A stretch of 64,000 nucleotides of DNA, from positions 166,255 to 230,254 of the forward strand of contig NCJL01000001.1 in NCBI GenBank assembly GCA_002278935.1. The letters run 5' to 3'. A program made the translations under genes and the position numbers. The notes beneath the pieces are model-generated. The model did not search any database, was not told the DNA's origin, and saw nothing but the letters and a program-made list of their open reading frames with translations. This document shows positions 17,073 through 25,747 of this stretch, piece by piece; position 1 is the stretch's first letter; each line of letters opens with the position of its first letter. The stretch is from Gallionellales bacterium 39-52-133 (GTDB lineage Bacteria > Pseudomonadota > Gammaproteobacteria > Burkholderiales > Gallionellaceae).

Positions 17073-18047
17073 ATGATTAATGATGTGCAAAATAAAGCAA
17101 TAGAAAACATATTATTTAACTGCGGAAATTTAAATAAAAATGATCGTGTATTAATTTTATGTGATTCATCCACGCGTGATATTGCTGAAGCATTTGCCAG
17201 CCGGGCTTTGCGAGTCAATCCAACGACTGAGTTGCTGGAAATTCCCGCACTTCCCAACCACGGTGCAGAACCAAGCAATAATGCTAAAGAGGCGATGTGT
17301 CGATCAACACTAATACTCAGTCTCTGCCGCTATTCGCTAGCACACAGTCAGGCGCGTTTCGACTCGGCGAATGCTGGTGCGCGATTCCTCAGTCTCCCTT
17401 TGTACGATTGGAACTTGCTTAATGATGAGTGTTTACGTACGGATTATGCTGAACATGCAAGTCGGGTGCAGAGATTTGCTGATGCATTCACCAATGGGCG
17501 TGAAATTCACGTTACCACAGCTGCAGGTACAAATATTAGACTTGGAATAGCGGGCAGAATAGGTAACTACTGTCCTGGACTCGTTAGGAATGCTGGTGAT
17601 CTGGGGTCACCTCCGGATATTGAAGCCAATGTTTCACCTATAGAAAATAGTGCAGAGGGTATTGTGGTTGTGGATGGATCGATCACTATGCCAGGTTTAG
17701 GGTTGTTAGAAACGCCAGTTGAAATGGATGTTCGTTCGGGCAGAGTTGTTGCATTTCGTAGCAAGAACGAGGCTTATGTGGACTGTTTAAATAAATTATT
17801 TGGTGAGTCAGGCTCTCTTCGTCGTGTCGTAGCTGAGTGCGGAGTTGGATTAAATCCTGCAGCAAAATTAACGGGCACTATGTTGACAGACGAGGGAGCA
17901 TTAGGCTGTGTACATTTTGGATTGGGGGCTAATCATACGATGGGCGGGCTTAATAGGGTGGATTTCCATTTGGATTTTGTTTTCAGAGATGTTTCGCTTT
18001 CTGTTGATGGGAATCAATTACTAAATTTTGGAGTGCCTTTGATATGA
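17073..18047 (+). CDS. M29/NicX-like metal-dependent protein (aminopeptidase-like), function unknown
   Basis: A 324-residue protein whose C-terminal third resembles the M29 leucyl aminopeptidase/NicX group: AECGVGLNP, TDEGALG, VHFGLG and FHLD. Potential metal ligands are Glu255, Glu274, His281, His299 and Asp301; earlier blocks GNYCPGLVRNAGDLGSPPDIE and GIVVVDGSI fit the same family. It is an odd companion for pseI. It is coupled to the ligase downstream by an ATGA overlap, so it probably belongs to the acyl cassette. It could act on a small amino-acid-like or ring substrate; calling it a peptidase would go beyond the evidence. Confidence 0.55.
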   Translation: MINDVQNKAIENILFNCGNLNKNDRVLILCDSSTRDIAEAFASRALRVNPTTELLEIPALPNHGAEPSNNAKEAMCRSTLILSLCRYSLAHSQARFDSANAGARFLSLPLYDWNLLNDECLRTDYAEHASRVQRFADAFTNGREIHVTTAAGTNIRLGIAGRIGNYCPGLVRNAGDLGSPPDIEANVSPIENSAEGIVVVDGSITMPGLGLLETPVEMDVRSGRVVAFRSKNEAYVDCLNKLFGESGSLRRVVAECGVGLNPAAKLTGTMLTDEGALGCVHFGLGANHTMGGLNRVDFHLDFVFRDVSLSVDGNQLLNFGVPLI

Positions 18048-19561
18048 ATACCGTTATACGTTCATTCCTTACCGATTTTTCAAGATTGGTTGATAAACAG
18101 CCGGATAAAGCTGCAATACTGGACAGTGAAGGGCGTGTTCTTACTTACCGAAAATTGTCTGATTACATTGAGAATGCACAGTCCTTGCTGGAGAAGGACG
18201 GTTTAAAAGTGGGTGATACGGTGGTTGCATTACTTCCAAATGCAATTGAAACCTTAATTCTATTCCTTGCGTGTATGCGTGGCGGCTACACCTATGCGCC
18301 ACTTCCCTGCACTGCGACAATTTCTGAAGTTAGTCACTGGAAAGATTTAACTCATGCTAGGTTGTGCTTGATTGCATCACCCGTAACAAATTCATTGAAA
18401 GAACAAATTGACAAAATGGATTGGAAGCTATTGCACGTTTCAATTGGCGGCAATCTGGGTTGGCTTGGCGAAGGGTCTGCTGCTTCATGTGTTGGTGGTC
18501 GTCTGTTAATCGGCTCAAGCGGTTCGACGGGTGAACCTAAAGCCATTGTGCTTGAGATTGATCGATTATGGTCTGCTGGCTGCGCATTTTTGCGCTATCA
18601 CCAAATTGAAACAACAGAGGTGAGATTTTGGAGTTATTTACCCATGTCATATCTGGGTGGTCTGTTCAATCTTGGGCTTATACCACTGGCTGCCGGGGGG
18701 AGTATTTTTGTTGATGAGCCGTTTAGCGGCAAAACATTTTTAACATTCTGGCCAACGGTGGAACGTTTTGAAATTAATAGCTTGTGGATAGTCCCCTCCA
18801 TTTTGCGTGGATTGCTCACTTTGGCAGAACGGGTGGGTCAGGCTATGCCTCGAACGCGGGTGGAAAGGTGTTTTATAGGTACAGCTCCTGTCAGTCTGAT
18901 TGAAAAACAGAAGTTTTCCCAGATTTTTGGAATTGAGCCATTAGAGAATTATGGACTAAGCGAAACCACATTCATTAGTAGTGAAAGAATCAATGCGTTG
19001 GGGATGCGCAAGCAGGGTGGGGTGGGGACAGTAATGCCCGATGTTGAAATCAAGTTGAGGCCTGTAGAAAAAGAGGAAGATGCATTACAAGAAATAATGG
19101 TCCGCACACCCTTCATGATGCTTGGATACCTTGATGCTCAGGGGCAGCTTACATTGCCTGTAGACGAAGAGGGGTATCTTCCCAGTGGGGATTTTGGACG
19201 TGTTGTAGAGGGTCAATTGTTAATTACCGGTAGACGAAGAGACATAATCAAGAAGGGGGGCATTCTTATTGCTTTACGTGAAATTGAGCTGCTCGCCGAG
19301 AGTTCGGCAAGCATTGTTGAGGCAGCAGCTGTGCGAATTGAGCATCCATTTTACGGTGAGAGTTATGTGCTTTATGTACGCGGGAAACAGCCAATGAATG
19401 ATGAGAAAATATTTGTTGGTCAATTATCTACATGGATACATGAACAGATTGCCCGTCATAAATGGCCAGAACGTATAATTTTATGTGAGGATTTCCCTCG
19501 TACCGCAAGCGGTAAACTACAAAAACATCTGTTGACTGCAGAAGGAAGGCAGCATGGATAA
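18044..19561 (+). CDS. AMP-dependent acyl/amino-acid ligase (adenylation enzyme)
   Basis: ANL-superfamily adenylating enzyme of 505 residues, shorter than many acyl-CoA synthetases. Motifs in order: the P-loop GSSGSTGEPK at 157-166, ENYGLSETT, GYLPSGDFG, the hinge GRRRDIIKKGG, and the C-terminal SGK lysine (Lys491). It would activate a carboxylic acid with ATP and load it on CoA or, more likely here, on the small carrier protein encoded at 21543. The stop overlaps the aminotransferase start by 8 bases. The acid it selects cannot be read from the sequence. Confidence 0.82.
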   Translation: MNTVIRSFLTDFSRLVDKQPDKAAILDSEGRVLTYRKLSDYIENAQSLLEKDGLKVGDTVVALLPNAIETLILFLACMRGGYTYAPLPCTATISEVSHWKDLTHARLCLIASPVTNSLKEQIDKMDWKLLHVSIGGNLGWLGEGSAASCVGGRLLIGSSGSTGEPKAIVLEIDRLWSAGCAFLRYHQIETTEVRFWSYLPMSYLGGLFNLGLIPLAAGGSIFVDEPFSGKTFLTFWPTVERFEINSLWIVPSILRGLLTLAERVGQAMPRTRVERCFIGTAPVSLIEKQKFSQIFGIEPLENYGLSETTFISSERINALGMRKQGGVGTVMPDVEIKLRPVEKEEDALQEIMVRTPFMMLGYLDAQGQLTLPVDEEGYLPSGDFGRVVEGQLLITGRRRDIIKKGGILIALREIELLAESSASIVEAAAVRIEHPFYGESYVLYVRGKQPMNDEKIFVGQLSTWIHEQIARHKWPERIILCEDFPRTASGKLQKHLLTAEGRQHG

Positions 19562-20786
19562 GCCATTAATGCAGATCAGCCAAATGGTTAATGAAATTCC
19601 TGAAGCACTATCAGTATATTTCAACCAGCTTGTGTATGACTTAAGAAGAAAGCAGCGCGATATTATCGCTCTTTCACTAGGTGAGTCTTTTTTTGAAATT
19701 CCAATGTTTGATTTTCAGAAGCTTGATTTTAATCGTGGTTATCACTACTCAGATACAAAAGGGCTTCCTCAGTTAAGGGAGTGCATAGCCGACTTTTATC
19801 GGCGCAAGTATTCCACGCGCATTGATTCAAAAGATATTCTCATTTCAGCTGGATCCAAGGCAATTATCTTCATGTGTATGCAGGCAGTAATTGAATCTGG
19901 CGATGAAGTAGTCATTCATGAACCTGCATGGCTGAGCTACAGGGAACAGGCTCATCTTGTGGGTGCCAAAGTTAGTTTTATACCTTTCGATATTCCTTGT
20001 GCTGATTTTCATCAGCACTTTAACTTGCGTTCCAAGCTGTTGATTCTTAATAATCCAAACAATCCAGCTGGACGCATCTACAAGCCGGAGGAATTGCTGG
20101 ATTTATATCATCAGTGCCGGAGTCGCGGAATTTATCTCATGGTTGATGAAGCTTACAGTGACTTCGTACTGGATGATTCATTCCATTCGATGGCAAAATT
20201 AGTGCCTGATCTGGATGGTGTGATAGTAATAAACTCTCTGTCTAAGAACATGGGTATGTCAGGATGGAGAATTGGTTATGTTATTGCAGAACAAAAACTG
20301 CTCTCGGCATTACTTAAATTAAATCAGCATCTTATTACTTGTGCACCTACCATTCTTCAACAGTATCTGGTTGAATATTTCGATGACATACTTTCGCATA
20401 CGCTGCCTCAGGTTCAGGCGGTAGTTGAAAAGCGTGAGCGTATCAAAAACAGAATGAAAGAAATTGGCCTGAGCCACCTGGGTGGCAGTGCAACATTTTA
20501 TTTTTTCGTTGAGGTTGGCAATTATTCGGGGAGTATTCATGATCTTGCTTTATTCCTTTTGCTGGAAAAAGGTATATCTGTAGTTCCGGGCTCTGCTTAT
20601 GGGGCAACGACTGAAAGATTCCTGCGAGTATCAATTGGTACCGAATCTGAGGAGAGGATAGACTATGCTTTGCAAACTTTGTATGACGTTATAAATGGTT
20701 CAACTGTGGATGACAAATGGATACGCAGTGAGTTGTCAAATTTAGGATTGTCCGAGTTTTCTGGGGTAACTCCTGATGGTCATTGA
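19554..20786 (+). CDS. PLP aminotransferase class I/II of the acyl cassette
   Basis: Fold-type I aminotransferase of 410 residues. The PLP lysine is Lys231 in INSLSKNMGMSGWRIGYV; NNPNNPAGR and MVDEAYSDF are the cofactor-binding blocks. It resembles aspartate/alanine-type aminotransferases. Overlaps on both sides (8 bases with the ligase, 11 with the acyltransferase) put it in the cassette, where it may make the amino or keto acid to be activated (inference). A GAAGGAAGG site lies just before ATG 19554. The roughly 30 residues after the family domain (from NGSTVDDKW) have no clear assignment. Confidence 0.82.
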   Translation: MDKPLMQISQMVNEIPEALSVYFNQLVYDLRRKQRDIIALSLGESFFEIPMFDFQKLDFNRGYHYSDTKGLPQLRECIADFYRRKYSTRIDSKDILISAGSKAIIFMCMQAVIESGDEVVIHEPAWLSYREQAHLVGAKVSFIPFDIPCADFHQHFNLRSKLLILNNPNNPAGRIYKPEELLDLYHQCRSRGIYLMVDEAYSDFVLDDSFHSMAKLVPDLDGVIVINSLSKNMGMSGWRIGYVIAEQKLLSALLKLNQHLITCAPTILQQYLVEYFDDILSHTLPQVQAVVEKRERIKNRMKEIGLSHLGGSATFYFFVEVGNYSGSIHDLALFLLLEKGISVVPGSAYGATTERFLRVSIGTESEERIDYALQTLYDVINGSTVDDKWIRSELSNLGLSEFSGVTPDGH

Positions 20787-21543
20787 TGATATTGCGACTG
20801 AACTGGAAGAACTGGTCGGCAACCAATTTGAGACACTGGTAATTTTTTCCGCAATATGGCCACTGATGCGTATAGCGAACTTGCCAGGCCAGGAGGTGAC
20901 GACCAAATTATGTAATTCATTAATGGATAGATTCGCCGGTCGAACCTTGTTAATGCCAACATTCACCCCAGGTTTTGATCAGAATGGAATTTGTAACCTT
21001 GACGATCTTCCAAGTCAGACGGGCGCCTTAAGCGAGGCCTTTCGCAAGGCTCCCGAAGTTCGTCGCTCACTTAGTGCCTTCTTTTCATTTGCTGCTCACG
21101 GCCCTAGATCTAATGAACTAGCATCGCTGCGTCCGATAGAAGCTTGGGGTGATGGTTCACTGTATGAATGGCTCTACACCCAGAATGCCGCTATCGTAAC
21201 AATGGGGTTGCACCCAACACACTGTAGTTATACGCATTATGCCGAATGGCTAGCGCGTAAGAGTATCACTTACCGATTTAACAAGACATTTTCCGGAACC
21301 ATAATCCGTGATAAGGCCGCTATTACACATACGGAGACTCTTTTTGTTCGGCAACATAATCCAACTCCTATCAACGACTTTACAGGTCTGCTTCCGGCAT
21401 ATCTTGCAAGCGGTATGCGTGTTTCCCAAGAGCACGGATTCCCGCTTTCATGTATTGGGGCACAAGCAAAGATAAATGCAGCAATGACAGCATTAAGTCA
21501 TAATTCGTTTTCTTTAATCTCGGACAAGGAATTGTTTCAATAA
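20776..21543 (+). CDS. AAC(3)-family N-acyltransferase
   Basis: Protein of 255 residues related to antibiotic N3-acetyltransferases, a family that acylates amines using CoA or carrier thioesters. Visible blocks are LLMPTFTPGFD, TGALSEAFRKAPEVRRS, AAHGP and a MGLHPTHCSYTHYAE block aligning with the His/Glu catalytic segment. The usual RSxHP stretch reads RSLSAFFS, so one conserved His-Pro is lost. Given the carrier protein directly downstream (TAATG junction), I infer transfer of an activated acyl group to a sugar amine and not antibiotic resistance. Confidence 0.7.
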   Translation: MVIDDIATELEELVGNQFETLVIFSAIWPLMRIANLPGQEVTTKLCNSLMDRFAGRTLLMPTFTPGFDQNGICNLDDLPSQTGALSEAFRKAPEVRRSLSAFFSFAAHGPRSNELASLRPIEAWGDGSLYEWLYTQNAAIVTMGLHPTHCSYTHYAEWLARKSITYRFNKTFSGTIIRDKAAITHTETLFVRQHNPTPINDFTGLLPAYLASGMRVSQEHGFPLSCIGAQAKINAAMTALSHNSFSLISDKELFQ

Positions 21544-21806
21544 TGGTTGATCAAACTCCACGTTACACAGAAATACGTCAAATCTTAACCAGCGTTTCAG
21601 GGCAATCATGCATAAATATTGGCCCTGACGATGACCTGTTTGAAGCGGGTATATTGGATTCATTTGGGATAATTGAATTTGTATTTGCACTGGAGAAAAA
21701 TTTTAATTGCACTATTGCCCAGGAAGATTTAGTTCCGCAAAATCTTTGGTCAATTAAAGCAATTTCCAAGACCCTTTCAAAATTGGGTGTGTCGCCTACA
21801 ACCTGA
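21543..21806 (+). CDS. free-standing acyl/peptidyl carrier protein
   Basis: An acidic 87-residue carrier protein. Ser40 in GILDSFGIIEFV is the expected phosphopantetheine site; DDDLFEAG precedes it and a typical LEKNFNCTI helix follows. It begins on the last base of the acyltransferase stop (TAATG). It is not next to fatty-acid synthesis genes, so it is a dedicated carrier for the acid activated by the ligase at 18044. No phosphopantetheinyl transferase gene is in the window; the cell's general enzyme would be needed. Confidence 0.83.
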   Translation: MVDQTPRYTEIRQILTSVSGQSCINIGPDDDLFEAGILDSFGIIEFVFALEKNFNCTIAQEDLVPQNLWSIKAISKTLSKLGVSPTT

Positions 21807-21838
21807 TTCAAACATAACTAATAATTTTGAGGTAACCG

Positions 21839-22579
21839 ATGAGTATTTCCAAACACGAGGGATGGGGAAAATTTAAAGCTGTCGACGATAAATATTTTGC
21901 ATATATTGATGAATTGATGAGTTGGAATGTACCTGCAAAAGATTTAATTTTTCAGTTCCCGGCCTATGTGGGATATGTAAACCTTGCAAGATTTCTTTTT
22001 TTCTATGATTTATATAAAAAAACAATCAGCCTAAATGGACATGTTGCGGATGTTGGTACTTGGAAAGGTGCATCTTTTTTGTTTATGGCGAAAATGATTA
22101 AATTATTTGAGCCTTACAACACTACGCAAGTCTATGCTTTCGATTGGTTTCAAGGGATGGAGCCGGGGAAGGAGGATGATCAGGCGCAACTAGGCAATTA
22201 TTGCGCAGAGTATGAATCATTGAAGAAATTAATTGAATTACAAGGGCTCGATGACGTTGCTATTATAAACAAAATGGATGTGACTTCCGAGCTGATCCCT
22301 TATTTTGAAGAGCGACCTTGGATGCGATTTAAATTTGTTTTCATTGATTGTGGAATTGAAGGGGTGCTTGAGTCGTCACTAGCCAATTTTTGGCCAAGGT
22401 TGGTAAATGGCGGAGTACTTATATTAGATCATTACAATAGTGAAGTATCACCAACGGAAAGCCGTATTTTAGAAAAATATATTGGGAATTTACCGATTCA
22501 GCAGGCACCATTCAATCGGCAGCCAACCTGCTATGTGATCAAAAGTACCTCGCCAGAGGTGTTGGATCATATGAAATGA
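21839..22579 (+). CDS. TylF/MycF-type SAM-dependent methyltransferase
   Basis: Protein of 246 residues with a class I methyltransferase core: HVADVGTWKGASFLF (SAM site, about residue 71), VYAFDWFQGM (acidic loop), FVFIDCG and NGGVLILDHYN. The arrangement fits the TylF macrocin O-methyltransferase family, often found in glycan loci for sugar O-methylation. GAGG lies 6 bases before the ATG. The stop overlaps the next start (ATGA). The target sugar is unknown; a modified nonulosonic acid is possible. Confidence 0.68.
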   Translation: MSISKHEGWGKFKAVDDKYFAYIDELMSWNVPAKDLIFQFPAYVGYVNLARFLFFYDLYKKTISLNGHVADVGTWKGASFLFMAKMIKLFEPYNTTQVYAFDWFQGMEPGKEDDQAQLGNYCAEYESLKKLIELQGLDDVAIINKMDVTSELIPYFEERPWMRFKFVFIDCGIEGVLESSLANFWPRLVNGGVLILDHYNSEVSPTESRILEKYIGNLPIQQAPFNRQPTCYVIKSTSPEVLDHMK

Positions 22580-23868
22580 TAGGGGAGGTTCTTTACGATT
22601 GGGCGAAGGATCTTTATCCAATAAATCGCAGTTTAACTGGTGCAGGAGTGCGAGAAACTCTTGGCTATCTAAACGAAATACTTCCAGCACTTGTTATCCA
22701 TGAGATTCCTTCAGGTACATCGGCTTTTGATTGGACAGTGCCTGACGAGTGGACGATTCGTAATGCCTATATTGAAGATGAGGCAGGTAAACGAGTTGTC
22801 GATTTTCAGCAGAACAATCTGCATGTAGTCGGTTATTCAGAACCGGTTGATGTTTGGATTGAACATGATGAATTGGATAAATATCTTTATTCGTTGCCGG
22901 AACAACCAGATGCAATTCCATACATAACGTCCTACTACGCGAGGCGCTGGGGATTTTGTCTGACCCATAAGCAACGTGAAGCATTGCTGCCTGGGCGTTA
23001 TCATGTGGTCGTTGATAGTGATCTAAAACCTGGGGTGTTGAACTACGCAGAGTTGGTTATACCTGGTGAGACAAACGAAGAAGTATTTCTGTCCACATAT
23101 GTATGTCACCCCTCAATGGCAAACAACGAACTATCAGGCCCTGTAGTTACGACAGCGTTGGCTCAGTGGCTTCAAAGTCTTGAGAGCCGCCGCTACACTT
23201 ACCGCATTGTGTTCATCCCTGAAACAATTGGCTCTATTGTTTATCTGAGCCGACATCTTGAGCATCTTAAGCAGCATGTTATTGCAGGTTTTAATATTAC
23301 TTGTATCGGTGACGAGCGCTGCTATTCTTATTTGCCCTCACGTCGAGGAGATAGTCTGTCAGATCAAGTGGCTCAGCATGTTTTAAGATTTACAGATTCT
23401 GATTTCAGGAAATATTCTTGGCTGGATAGGGGTAGTGATGAGCGTCAGTACTGTGCGCCAGGTGTAGATTTGCCTATCGCAACAATCATGCGTAGCAAAT
23501 ATGGTGAATATCCTGAGTATCATACCTCACTTGATAATTTGGAGTTAGTTACACCGAATGGCTTGGAGGGGGGGTATGTTGCACTTCGACGAGCGCTTGA
23601 GATCATTGAACAGAACGCTTTTCTTAAAGCTAAAGTATTTTGTGAGCCTCAACTTGGTAAACGCGGCTTATATCCAAGCTTAAGCACGAAGGCCTCCGGA
23701 GATCAGGTGCGCGCAATGATGAACCTTATTTCTTATTGTGATGGTTCGCTCACTTTATTGGAGATCGCAAATTTTATTAATGAACCATTTTGGGAATTGG
23801 TACCAATTGTGGAGCAATTGGTTAAACATGATTTGCTAGAACAAAATCATGTACAAGTTAATATTTAG
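22576..23868 (+). CDS. DUF4910 aminopeptidase-like zinc protein
   Basis: Protein of 430 residues of the DUF4910 group found in polysaccharide loci. Visible: LYPINRSLTGAGVRETL at the start, SGTSAFDWTVPDEW, a metal-site-like STYVCHPSMANNELSG, DRGSDERQYCAPGVDLP, GEYPEYHTSLDNL, and a C-terminal winged-helix-like tail (GDQVRAMMNLISYCDGSLTLLEIANFI). The layout resembles M28-type peptidases, but no peptide role is established for the family. A G7 run lies at 23568-23574. It is coupled to the methyltransferase by ATGA. It may remove or process an acyl or aminoacyl group (speculative). Confidence 0.72.
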   Translation: MIGEVLYDWAKDLYPINRSLTGAGVRETLGYLNEILPALVIHEIPSGTSAFDWTVPDEWTIRNAYIEDEAGKRVVDFQQNNLHVVGYSEPVDVWIEHDELDKYLYSLPEQPDAIPYITSYYARRWGFCLTHKQREALLPGRYHVVVDSDLKPGVLNYAELVIPGETNEEVFLSTYVCHPSMANNELSGPVVTTALAQWLQSLESRRYTYRIVFIPETIGSIVYLSRHLEHLKQHVIAGFNITCIGDERCYSYLPSRRGDSLSDQVAQHVLRFTDSDFRKYSWLDRGSDERQYCAPGVDLPIATIMRSKYGEYPEYHTSLDNLELVTPNGLEGGYVALRRALEIIEQNAFLKAKVFCEPQLGKRGLYPSLSTKASGDQVRAMMNLISYCDGSLTLLEIANFINEPFWELVPIVEQLVKHDLLEQNHVQVNI

Positions 23869-23895
23869 ATAAATCCCAATTCAAAATAATTGTAG

Positions 23896-25680
23896 ATGCC
23901 TGCAATAGTACGATATTTAATCACAACAGCAGATGAGAGATCATGGAAATTTGACCGACCTGTCATTTTCCTTGGTGAGTGGTGTCGTACTTTTGATCGA
24001 AAGCACATTTGGCAGGATATGGATGCTATCGTCGCGCCTCCCTATGGCTTAGGGCAGTTAAATAAGGATGCAGATAATGCAGAAGCGCGTGTCATTGAGG
24101 AAAGGCTCTTTCTTATTTTATGTGATTCACTAAACCAGTTTCACGGTACGCAAAATGATTCTCGATTCTGGCGAATGGTCTTGGGTCACTGGCTGCGCCG
24201 ATATGTTGATGCGATATTAAATCGTATTAAAACGCTAGAGCAGTGTCTTCAGACTTATAAAATAAGTGGCACGACCGCTATTGTCGGATACAACTACACT
24301 CTTGCTACGATGGATTCCTATGAGGCGATTTGGGCATTTAGCGATAAACGCTGGAACAACCAGCTATATGTTAGTCTCCTAGGGCAGCTAAGTGGAAATA
24401 ATTTTCCGATAGAGGTTGTCGAGGGTGATGAATCTGAAGGGTTTAATTTGCCAATAGTTATATCAGAGCTTCCTTTGCAACAGAAAATCTTTGCGTGGGG
24501 ATACCGACAGGTTAAAAAATTGGCTTGCTTGATGGCAAGGAATGGTGATGCGTTTATTATTAATAGTTATCTTCCAAAAAAGGAAGAGATAAAGTTACAG
24601 TTGGCGATGGGGCAGGTGCCGCAACTGTGGGCATCACCGAAATACATCCTTACAAAAAAAGCAGATTATGCATTGCGGCAAAAACTAGGTGGCCAACTCA
24701 TTGGTAAATCCAGCGATATTCACTTTGAAATAATGTGCGCACTGTTATTTGAACTCCTCCCAGCCTGCTATTTGGAGGGTTTTGCAGAGCTGGTTGATAA
24801 AGTACACAATTTGCCTTGGCCGAAAAACCCTAAGTTCATTTTCACTAGCAATAATTTTGATACGGATGAGATGTTTAAGCTTTGGGCGGCAGAAAAAGTT
24901 CAATCTGGCGCTCAATATATAACGGGCCAACACGGTAATAATTACGGTACGCACAGATATTTTGCACATCCTTCTATTGAAGAGGTGACTGCGGACAAGT
25001 TTCTAACCTGGGGCTGGTCAGATGGCATGCAGCAGCATGTACCAGCATTTATATTAAATCTCGCAAGACGCAATAAAAGCTACTACCAACCGAATGGAGA
25101 TTTATTATTGATAGAGACTTCACCGTCCCATATGTTATGCACATGGGATACCAATGCTGAATTTATGGTTTATTTTGAAGATCAGCTAACCTTTGCAGAA
25201 AAATTGGAAAATCGAATTAAGAAGCGTTTGATAGTCAGATTGCATCATGAGCATGTTAATTCAATTTGGAAAGAGCAGTTACGATGGGCCCGATTTGATG
25301 CGGATGTCAAACTAGATACTGGCTCTTTAAGGATCAGACAGTTAATTTCTCAAAGTCGATTAATTGTACATAGTTATGACTCAACTGGCATTTTGGAAAC
25401 ATTGTCACAAAATATTCCAACCCTTGCATTTTGGCAAAATGGTTTTGATCATTTGCGAGATAGTGCTAAACCATATTATCAATTACTTGTTAATGCTGGA
25501 ATTCTCCACCTAACAGCCGAATCTGTTGCTATGCAAGTGAATGAGGTTTGGTGTGATGTTGATAGTTGGTGGCAAAGAAAAGAGGTTCAAGATGCCAGAA
25601 ATCTTTTTTGCGAGCGCTTTGCCAAGATAAGTGAAAATCCAATAAAAGATCTTAAAACTATTTTTTATGAAAACATATAA
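23896..25680 (+). CDS. LIC12162-family putative transferase
   Basis: Protein of 594 residues, AT-rich gene. The N-terminal RYLITTADERSW and the FLGEWCRTFDRKHIW segment are diagnostic of the LIC12162 family, large cytosolic proteins of nonulosonic acid and O-antigen loci. The C-terminal half has TGQHGNNYGTH, FLTWGWSD and VHSYDSTGILETLSQNIPTLAFW, a pattern like the nucleotide-binding half of GT-B transferases. A glycosyltransferase for the nonulosonic acid is plausible but unproven. A weaker relative lies at 56976-58508. Confidence 0.75.
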   Translation: MPAIVRYLITTADERSWKFDRPVIFLGEWCRTFDRKHIWQDMDAIVAPPYGLGQLNKDADNAEARVIEERLFLILCDSLNQFHGTQNDSRFWRMVLGHWLRRYVDAILNRIKTLEQCLQTYKISGTTAIVGYNYTLATMDSYEAIWAFSDKRWNNQLYVSLLGQLSGNNFPIEVVEGDESEGFNLPIVISELPLQQKIFAWGYRQVKKLACLMARNGDAFIINSYLPKKEEIKLQLAMGQVPQLWASPKYILTKKADYALRQKLGGQLIGKSSDIHFEIMCALLFELLPACYLEGFAELVDKVHNLPWPKNPKFIFTSNNFDTDEMFKLWAAEKVQSGAQYITGQHGNNYGTHRYFAHPSIEEVTADKFLTWGWSDGMQQHVPAFILNLARRNKSYYQPNGDLLLIETSPSHMLCTWDTNAEFMVYFEDQLTFAEKLENRIKKRLIVRLHHEHVNSIWKEQLRWARFDADVKLDTGSLRIRQLISQSRLIVHSYDSTGILETLSQNIPTLAFWQNGFDHLRDSAKPYYQLLVNAGILHLTAESVAMQVNEVWCDVDSWWQRKEVQDARNLFCERFAKISENPIKDLKTIFYENI

Positions 25681-25747
25681 GCTAACAAGCCATTATTTGG
25701 TTCTAGTCAGATGATATGGTTTCTATTTCGCCGGATATTGCACGATA

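Noticed and set aside
20776..21543. Aminoglycoside resistance gene
   Set aside because: It has the family fold, but it is coupled to a carrier protein and a ligase and has a changed conserved motif; nothing suggests antibiotic resistance.
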